Made by a program: the position numbers and the translations under genes
Shown: piece by piece, positions 5,858-11,428 of the stretch
Numbering within the stretch: position 1 is the first letter of the stretch
Layout: each line of letters starts with the position of its first letter
Notes under the pieces: model-generated
What the model was told of the DNA's origin: nothing
The model's database searches: none
The model's input: only the letters and a program-made list of their open reading frames with translations
Origin: Bacteroidales bacterium
GTDB taxonomy: Bacteria; Bacteroidota; Bacteroidia; Bacteroidales; SMBSF39
Length of the DNA stretch: 11,428 nt
Direction of reading: 5' to 3'
Assembly (NCBI GenBank): GCA_021107685.1
Contig: JAIOSH010000586.1
Location: 1 to 11,428, forward strand

Positions 5858-8800
5858 ATGATAAATAAAACCATAATATTCTTCTTGTCATTAATAATTT
5901 TTCCAATATATATTTATTCAGGCAATAATATTTATAAAAGAGATATTAAATGGAAGGGGGTGCAAACTGTAAGGATATCAGAGAATAATAATGTTGACTT
6001 TTTGTATTTTGACGGAGCTTATACTGATGTTAATTCCGGCTCTTTACCTGTTTATACCGAGAGATTCAAATTAAATTCTTCAAATGTTGTTATTAATGTA
6101 TTATTGAAAAATGAAATATTTGAGGAATTTAGCGAAAAAGAAATTAATATTTTAAAAGATTTAGATTGCATTAATACAAATATTAAAATTACTCATTCGC
6201 TTGCTATTGAGAGAAAAGTTCCTTATGCTTTAATAACTTTTATTCCAATAAGAAAAAATCCTGAAAACGGCAAATTTGAGAAATTAGTTTCCTTTGAATT
6301 AGAATTAGAAATAACAGAAAACACCTCTAACAAAATCAGTCCAAATATCAGGGATTATGCTGAAAATTCTGTTCTTTCAACAGGTAACTGGTATAAAATC
6401 AGGGTGCAGGAAACAGGTATTTATAAAATTAAGTACGATGATTTAAGTGATATGGGAATTGATGTGTCTTCAATTGACCCGAGGAATATAAGAATATATG
6501 GAAACGGTAGCGGTATGTTACCTGAATCCAATTCCGACTTCAGATATGATGACCTTCAGGAAAATGCAATTCAGGTTATTGGTGAGGATGACGGAAATTT
6601 TGACCCTGATGATTATATACTGTTTTATGGTGAATCACCTGATAAATGGTGGTTTAATAAATTGGGACTTTTTGAACATACAATAAATTTATATTCAAAT
6701 TATACATATTATTTTATAACTACTGATTTAGGTGAAGGTAAAAGAATTGAAACACAGGATTTATCAAGCTTGCAGCCAACACATTATGTGTCAAAATTCA
6801 ATGATTTTGCAATACATGAAAAAGAAGAGGAAAATTTAATAAAATCAGGGAGTAAATGGTATGGTGAAAGATTTGATGATATTCTTTCTTATGATTTTTT
6901 CTTTAATTTTGCTGATATTGATGCCTCTACTGAAATCGTAATGAAAACCTGTTTTGTTGCAAGGTCTTTATTAAATTCTTATTTTAAAATTTACATAAAT
7001 GATGAATTGTTGGATTCTGTTACAGTTGTTTCAATTAATATAGTTTCAAGTACTTATGCAAGAGAGAAAAAAAGAACAACCCATTTTACATCTTCCGACT
7101 CTTTAATAAAAGTTACTATTAAATATGAACCTACTACGGAATATTCCATGGGATGGCTTAATTATATTAAGTTTGATGTTCTCAGACATTTAAGATTCAG
7201 CGGCAACCAGATGCCTTTCAGATATATTCATTCGATAAATAATGGTAATGTTTCCCGGTTTATATTATCTAATGTAAGTTCATCTGTTAAAATATGGGAA
7301 ATAACTAATCCGATTAATGTTAAAAAGATTGATGTTGTATGCAATAATAATAAAATTATATTTGCTTTACCTACTGATTCTTTACGTGAATTTATTGCTT
7401 TTGACGGTACTTCTTTTTTTTCTGCTGAGTTTGTTAAAAAAATTGAAAATCAAAATCTTCATGCCGAAGGCTCTTATGATATGATAATTGTAAGTCATCC
7501 TGATTTTATTATTCCGGCAAACAGCTTAGCACAAATACATAATTATTATGATGATCTTACAATATTTGTTGTAACTCCTGAAATAATTTATAATGAATTT
7601 TCATCAGGTGCAAAGGATGTAACAGCTATCAGGGATTTTATTAAAATGTTTTATGATAGAGCCGAACCAGGCGAAGAACCGAAATATTTGCTTTTATTTG
7701 GAGATGGGTCTTACGATAATAAAGACAGGATAAGTAATAATACTGATTTTTTACCAACATACCAGTCCCGGGAATCACTAAATAAAGCTTCGTCTCATGT
7801 AGTTGACGATTATTTCGGATTACTGGACGAAAATGAAGGCTTTGATTCAAGTGGTTCACTTGATATCGGTATCGGTCGTTTTCCTGTACAAACAATTGAA
7901 CAGGCACAAACAGCAGTTGATAAGGTTGAACATTATATTAATAATAACAGCGTTGTTATGGGTGATTGGCAAAATAACATTTGTTTTCTTGCTGATGATG
8001 AGGATGGAAATCTTCATTTTGACCAGGCTGATGAATTAACGGAATATATTGATACTACTTATGTTAATTATAATATTAATAAAATATATTTAGATGCATA
8101 TAATCAGGTTTCAACCCCAAGTGGTGATCGTTATCCTGAAGTAAATAATGATATTAATGAACAAATAGAAAAAGGTGCTTTAATTGTTAATTATACCGGT
8201 CATGGCGGAGAAACAGGATGGAGCGGAGAAAGAGTGCTTGAAGTTTCAGATATTAATACCTGGACAAATTATGATAAAATGCCGGTTTTTTTAACAGCAA
8301 CCTGTAATTTCAGCAGATTTGACGACCCTGAAAGAACTTCTGCCGGTGAATTAGTTTTTTTAAACCCTAATGGAGGTGGTATTGTTTTATTTACTACTAC
8401 ACGTCTTGCTTATTCACAAGTTAATTTTACTCTTAATAAAAAGTTTTGTCAAAATGTTTTTGAAAAAAACAATAATAAATATCATACAATGGGTGATTTG
8501 ATCATGCTCACAAAAACACCTTCAAATGCTAATTTAAAGAATTTTATTTTATTAGGAGACCCTGCATTAAATATTTTACTCCCGGAATACAATATTATAA
8601 CAACATCAATTAATGGTCATGATATTTCCTCTACTGATACCGTAAAAGCATTAAGTAAAATTACTGTTAAAGGAATTATTCAGGATAATTATGGTAATAA
8701 AATTTCTAATTTTAATGGTATTATTTATCCTACTGTTTATGATAAAGCAGTTAAAAACACAACACAGGGTAATGATGCAAACAGCACACCTGCTGACTTT

Positions 8801-9664
8801 TTTATCCAAAATAAAATAATATTTAAGAGCAAAGTAAATGTAATTAATGGTGAATTTTTATTTACATTCATTGTACCAAAGGACATTTCTTATAATTATG
8901 GTTATGGTAAAATCAGCTATTATGCTATGAATGATGAAGCTGATGCTAAAGGTTATTTTAATAATTTTATAATCGGCGGTTATGATGATAATGCTGAACC
9001 TGATAATAATGGTCCTTCAATTAATCTTTATTTAAATGATATTAGCTTTGAGTCAGGAGGAATAACTAATAAGGATCCGGTTTTATTGGCTTTTATAAGC
9101 GACTCTCATGGAATAAATACTGTTGGAAATGGGATAGGTCATGATATAATTGCTGTTTTAGATGATGAATATGAAAATGCTATTGTTTTAAATGATTATT
9201 ATGAACCTGATATTGGTAGTTATCAAAGTGGTTCTGTGATATATAATTATACTGATCTAAACAAAGGTTTTCATACATTAAAACTAAAGGCATGGGATGT
9301 ATATAATAATTCATCGGAAGCATATATTGAGTTTTATGTTGATGAAGATGCTGAAATAGCTTTAAGCCAGGTTTTAAACTATCCTAATCCATTCAAGGAT
9401 AATACAATATTTTCATTTAAACATAATAAGCCAGGAGATATATTTGATATTCAATTACAAATATATACTCTTACGGGTAGTTTATTATTAACCTATAACA
9501 CAAATATTGAAACTACAGGATACAAAACAGAGTTTTTTAAATGGAACGGTACTGATGCACATGGTAATAAAATAAAACAAGGTGTTTATTTTTATAAGTT
9601 GTATATTGAAAGTCAGTCGGGGATGGTTTCGGAACAAAGTCAAAAACTGGTAATAATACGATAA
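5858..9664 (+). CDS. porU: Type IX secretion system sortase PorU (C25 gingipain-family peptidase)
   Basis: PorU is the cell-surface peptidase that removes the C-terminal sorting domain from T9SS cargo and links the cargo to anionic lipopolysaccharide. The 1268-residue protein starts with a signal peptide (hydrophobic core residues 5-20, cleavage near YSG). A beta-rich PorU N-domain follows (LPVYTERF near residue 65). The C25 catalytic domain lies around residues 535-910, with LLFGDGSYD near 612, DIGIGRFPV at 669, NYTGHGGETGW and TATCNFSRFDDPERTSAGE. By family comparison the catalytic dyad is H782 and C816, 34 residues apart, close to the spacing in gingipains and known PorU. Ig-like beta domains follow, then a sorting-type C-terminal domain from NYPNPF (1174-1179) to QGVYFYKLYIES. 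PorU keeps its own such domain. The length is slightly above the roughly 1160 residues of the Porphyromonas protein. The porV partner gene, often next to porU, is not adjacent here. Confidence 0.95.
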   Translation: MINKTIIFFLSLIIFPIYIYSGNNIYKRDIKWKGVQTVRISENNNVDFLYFDGAYTDVNSGSLPVYTERFKLNSSNVVINVLLKNEIFEEFSEKEINILKDLDCINTNIKITHSLAIERKVPYALITFIPIRKNPENGKFEKLVSFELELEITENTSNKISPNIRDYAENSVLSTGNWYKIRVQETGIYKIKYDDLSDMGIDVSSIDPRNIRIYGNGSGMLPESNSDFRYDDLQENAIQVIGEDDGNFDPDDYILFYGESPDKWWFNKLGLFEHTINLYSNYTYYFITTDLGEGKRIETQDLSSLQPTHYVSKFNDFAIHEKEEENLIKSGSKWYGERFDDILSYDFFFNFADIDASTEIVMKTCFVARSLLNSYFKIYINDELLDSVTVVSINIVSSTYAREKKRTTHFTSSDSLIKVTIKYEPTTEYSMGWLNYIKFDVLRHLRFSGNQMPFRYIHSINNGNVSRFILSNVSSSVKIWEITNPINVKKIDVVCNNNKIIFALPTDSLREFIAFDGTSFFSAEFVKKIENQNLHAEGSYDMIIVSHPDFIIPANSLAQIHNYYDDLTIFVVTPEIIYNEFSSGAKDVTAIRDFIKMFYDRAEPGEEPKYLLLFGDGSYDNKDRISNNTDFLPTYQSRESLNKASSHVVDDYFGLLDENEGFDSSGSLDIGIGRFPVQTIEQAQTAVDKVEHYINNNSVVMGDWQNNICFLADDEDGNLHFDQADELTEYIDTTYVNYNINKIYLDAYNQVSTPSGDRYPEVNNDINEQIEKGALIVNYTGHGGETGWSGERVLEVSDINTWTNYDKMPVFLTATCNFSRFDDPERTSAGELVFLNPNGGGIVLFTTTRLAYSQVNFTLNKKFCQNVFEKNNNKYHTMGDLIMLTKTPSNANLKNFILLGDPALNILLPEYNIITTSINGHDISSTDTVKALSKITVKGIIQDNYGNKISNFNGIIYPTVYDKAVKNTTQGNDANSTPADFFIQNKIIFKSKVNVINGEFLFTFIVPKDISYNYGYGKISYYAMNDEADAKGYFNNFIIGGYDDNAEPDNNGPSINLYLNDISFESGGITNKDPVLLAFISDSHGINTVGNGIGHDIIAVLDDEYENAIVLNDYYEPDIGSYQSGSVIYNYTDLNKGFHTLKLKAWDVYNNSSEAYIEFYVDEDAEIALSQVLNYPNPFKDNTIFSFKHNKPGDIFDIQLQIYTLTGSLLLTYNTNIETTGYKTEFFKWNGTDAHGNKIKQGVYFYKLYIESQSGMVSEQSQKLVIIR

Positions 9665-9670
9665 AATAGC

Positions 9671-9685
9671 ATTTAAAATTTAAAT
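9671..9685. terminator. AT-only palindrome between convergent genes, possible weak bidirectional terminator
   Basis: ATTTAAA and TTTAAAT flank a single A in the 24-bp gap between the stop of porU (9664) and the stop of the convergent gene (9689). The position suits a shared terminator, but a stem made only of A-T pairs would be unstable and no strong U-tract follows. The call therefore rests mainly on location. Confidence 0.25.
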
Positions 9686-9688
9686 ATT

Positions 9689-11248
9689 TCATTTCACAAC
9701 AAACTTTTTCCTCCCAACCACTTTCCCGTTACTCATCAACACACACAGATATACTCCTTTCCGCCATTCCGAAACATCAATACTGATGACATTATACGAA
9801 CTATTCCGGCTACTGCTACTGCCACTGCTACTGCCAACTCCAATCTCCTCCGCCTTCCTCCCTAAAATATCATATATTACAAAATAACTTCTTACTTCAT
9901 TATTCGATGTTCGATATTCAATATTTAAAACATCCTTTGCCGGATTCGGACAAACTTTTAGGTTATTCCCAACTGTATCAGGAAATTCAAAAACGTGAGT
10001 TCCTGTTGCACACCCCGGCGTATCACATCCCAAACTATCTACTTTAAGCACCCAGGCATCCTGCGAACCGGTATCGGGAGGATAAGGAATAACATACCCG
10101 CAGGCAGCAAAACCGTTATCGCTGGTGGGGATGACGTCGTAAAGGTAATTCCTGCTATCTGCTCCTAAAAGGTTATCATATTGACGATACCAAAGACTAT
10201 CACCGTTTTCAGCCACTTTAAAAATCCAACCTGATCTGTGAGGATAGTTGTTTTTAATACTTCCGGTTGCAATATAACCTCCGTCATTAGTTGTCCTAAT
10301 TTGTTTTAAATAATTATAGGTGATGCTTTGACCATACTTTTTATTCCAAAGTATATTTCCTTGATTATCTAATTTCACAATATTTATTTTTCGATATGCA
10401 ACATCGGGTTGGGCCATTGAATCGGCATAACAGGTACCTGCTACAATATTTCCATCTTGCCCCAATGTAAGCATTGGATGATAATCATCAAACGGTCCGC
10501 CCAGGTTTTTTTCCCACTCAAGGTTGCCCAGGCTGTCGGTTTTGTATATAATGGGGTCGGCAGTTTCGTTCTGACCGATGTGGAAACGGTAGCCACCTAT
10601 GGCATAGCCGCCATCGGTGGTTTGTATTACTGAAAATCCCTGGTAATAATAACTCCCAGTTCCAAAATTGCTTTCCCATTCTTTTTGACCGTTTTCATTT
10701 ACTTTTAAAATAAATACTTTTGATGGTAGGGCATAAGGTTTTTTGGTACCTACTATTATAAATTGATTAACTTCATTTATTACCAAATGACGTGGAAGAT
10801 ATGCGGTATCAAAAGGTTCAACGATTTCACCATAATACTTTGTCCATAGTGTATCCAAATTTTCATTAATTTTAACAAGCATACATTCGTCGTGCACCCA
10901 ATTAGTTGTATATTGACGTCGGGTACCTGTAAATAAATACCCTCCTGATACCTTATTTAATGAACCTGATGCAAGGTCTCTTTCTGCAATGGTATCTCCG
11001 AGAACAAATTCATCTATTTTATTGCCTTCTATATCCGTTTTAAACAAGGATATTTGATGCCATGGTTCATTCAACGGATGACCGGTTGTTCCACCTATCA
11101 AATATTCATTCTCCATTTCAACTAAAGACAACCCGGCATTCCATTTATTAGTAACAGATTCATACCTGTTATTAAAATAGATAGTTTGGCTTTGTAATGA
11201 CATTATTATAAAAAAAAATAATACTGATATGATATTAGATATTTTCAT
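9689..11248 (-). CDS. Secreted propeller-repeat protein with T9SS type A sorting domain
   Basis: I place the start at ATG 11246-11248, giving 519 residues. The frame extends to a TTG at 11264-11266, but the ATG begins directly with a good signal peptide (MKISNIISVLFFFIIMSLQSQ-type, cleavage near QS-Q). The mature part has about seven repeats of 50-60 residues. Each has a GGYxxxGx-like strand followed by a KxxxxGxxxWxxxYG-like strand (EYLIGGT, GYLFTGT, FIIVGT, GYAIGGY, NIVAGT, GYIATGS, FAACGY). Seven units suggest a seven-bladed beta-propeller, probably for binding or adhesion rather than catalysis, as no active-site motif is visible. The last ~80 residues form a T9SS sorting domain: VCPNPAKDVLNIEY, then FVIYDILGRK, then KGVYLCVLMSNGK and a final KKFVVK. 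Serine-rich and repeat-derived loops interrupt this domain. It is a likely substrate of the T9SS to which the convergent porU product belongs. The gap to the histidine kinase upstream is 60 bp on the same strand, so they may be co-transcribed. Confidence 0.88.
   Translation of the reverse strand: MKISNIISVLFFFIIMSLQSQTIYFNNRYESVTNKWNAGLSLVEMENEYLIGGTTGHPLNEPWHQISLFKTDIEGNKIDEFVLGDTIAERDLASGSLNKVSGGYLFTGTRRQYTTNWVHDECMLVKINENLDTLWTKYYGEIVEPFDTAYLPRHLVINEVNQFIIVGTKKPYALPSKVFILKVNENGQKEWESNFGTGSYYYQGFSVIQTTDGGYAIGGYRFHIGQNETADPIIYKTDSLGNLEWEKNLGGPFDDYHPMLTLGQDGNIVAGTCYADSMAQPDVAYRKINIVKLDNQGNILWNKKYGQSITYNYLKQIRTTNDGGYIATGSIKNNYPHRSGWIFKVAENGDSLWYRQYDNLLGADSRNYLYDVIPTSDNGFAACGYVIPYPPDTGSQDAWVLKVDSLGCDTPGCATGTHVFEFPDTVGNNLKVCPNPAKDVLNIEYRTSNNEVRSYFVIYDILGRKAEEIGVGSSSGSSSSRNSSYNVISIDVSEWRKGVYLCVLMSNGKVVGRKKFVVK
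9811..9834. repeat. Hexanucleotide tandem repeat in the sorting-domain coding region
   Basis: Four units of TACTGC follow one another, with one variant (CACTGC at 9823-9828). On the coding strand they give the Ser/Gly-rich stretch SSSGSSSS in a loop of the sorting domain. Six-base units preserve the reading frame, so the loop can lengthen or shorten by slippage without breaking the gene. Confidence 0.65.
9903..9923. repeat. Heptanucleotide tandem repeat in the sorting-domain coding region
   Basis: Three consecutive 7-bp units (TTCGATG, TTCGATA, TTCAATA) encode part of NIEYRTSNNE between the first two strands of the sorting domain. Seven is not a multiple of three, but three units together keep frame. 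Gain or loss of one unit would shift the frame and remove the rest of the sorting domain. Confidence 0.5.
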
Positions 11249-11308
11249 TTTTGGCTTAAAAGACAATATGAAATCAGTAACGGTAAAAATTATATTAATT
11301 CTAAACTA

Positions 11309-11428
11309 TTATGATCTGCTCTCTTTTACAGGCAATGTGAATTTAAATTTACTTCCTTTTCCTATCTTGCTTTCTACACTGATTGTTCCTTTGTTTTTTT
11401 CTACAAACTCTTTACATAAAAGCAAACC
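11309..11428 (-). CDS. Sensor histidine kinase, C-terminal end (5' part outside window)
   Basis: The last 39 codons and a TAA stop (11309-11311) are present. The segment GLLLCKEFVEKNKGTISVES followed by KIGKGSKFKFTLPV is the standard end of the HATPase_c domain: the helix after the G2 box, then the GG-type turn and final strands that close the ATP-binding fold. The protein autophosphorylates a histidine and passes the phosphate to a response regulator, but its sensor part and partner are outside the window. No receiver domain follows, since the protein stops nine residues after the last HATPase strand. It is the upstream neighbour of the sorting-domain protein on the same strand. Confidence 0.9.
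   Translation of the reverse strand, partial: GLLLCKEFVEKNKGTISVESKIGKGSKFKFTLPVKESRS

Noticed and set aside
6498..8039. Three small frames inside porU (6498-6686, 7641-7907, 7803-8039)
   Set aside because: All overlap the well-supported PorU catalytic or N-terminal region in other frames and have no recognisable protein features.
11264..11266. TTG start for the propeller protein
   Set aside because: The ATG 18 bases downstream (11246-11248) gives a better placed signal peptide starting MKIS.
1..11428. CRISPR array, tRNA, rRNA, transposase or integrase gene
   Set aside because: No regularly spaced direct repeats, no clover-leaf-like gene and no recombinase motif were seen on either strand.

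Overview
The window looks like AT-rich chromosomal DNA of a member of the Bacteroidota. The main evidence is a PorU-type C25 peptidase of the type IX secretion system (T9SS), a second protein ending in a T9SS C-terminal sorting domain, starts without Shine-Dalgarno sequences, and one TAnnTTTG-type promoter candidate. The order, family and species cannot be read from the sequence.

Layout. Bases 1-289 (minus strand) hold the N-terminal 96 residues of a metallo-beta-lactamase (MBL)-fold hydrolase of the ComEC/Rec2-like type. Bases 290-692 are non-coding but structured: a 19-bp palindrome, a compact element of three hairpins framed by an 18/21 inverted repeat, and an imperfect ~130-bp palindrome that resembles an integron attC site or MITE and ends just past the stop of the next gene. 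Bases 693-4748 (minus) encode one 1351-residue protein of no named family that I recognise. It has two or three tandem winged-helix-like repeats at the N-terminus, a long helical/TPR-like middle and a C-terminal block that looks like a divergent nuclease. Bases 4909-5454 (minus) encode an unrecognised 181-residue cytoplasmic protein. Bases 5455-5857 form a divergent intergenic region with a perfect 17-bp G-rich inverted repeat.

The right half is T9SS-related. Bases 5858-9664 (plus) encode the sortase-like PorU with an intact His/Cys dyad. A convergent gene (9689-11248, minus) encodes a secreted protein with about seven propeller-type repeats and a T9SS sorting domain. Bases 11309-11428 (minus) are the last 39 codons of a sensor histidine kinase. 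PorU attaches sorting-domain cargo to the cell surface, so the convergent gene product is a plausible substrate of the same system. Nothing shows that they are co-regulated.

The left half, with repeat elements, an MBL enzyme, a giant multidomain protein and an unknown small protein all on the minus strand, has the feel of an accessory or defence island. The large gene is the best candidate for an undescribed system. Its role is inferred from architecture and context only, and no domain search was possible.
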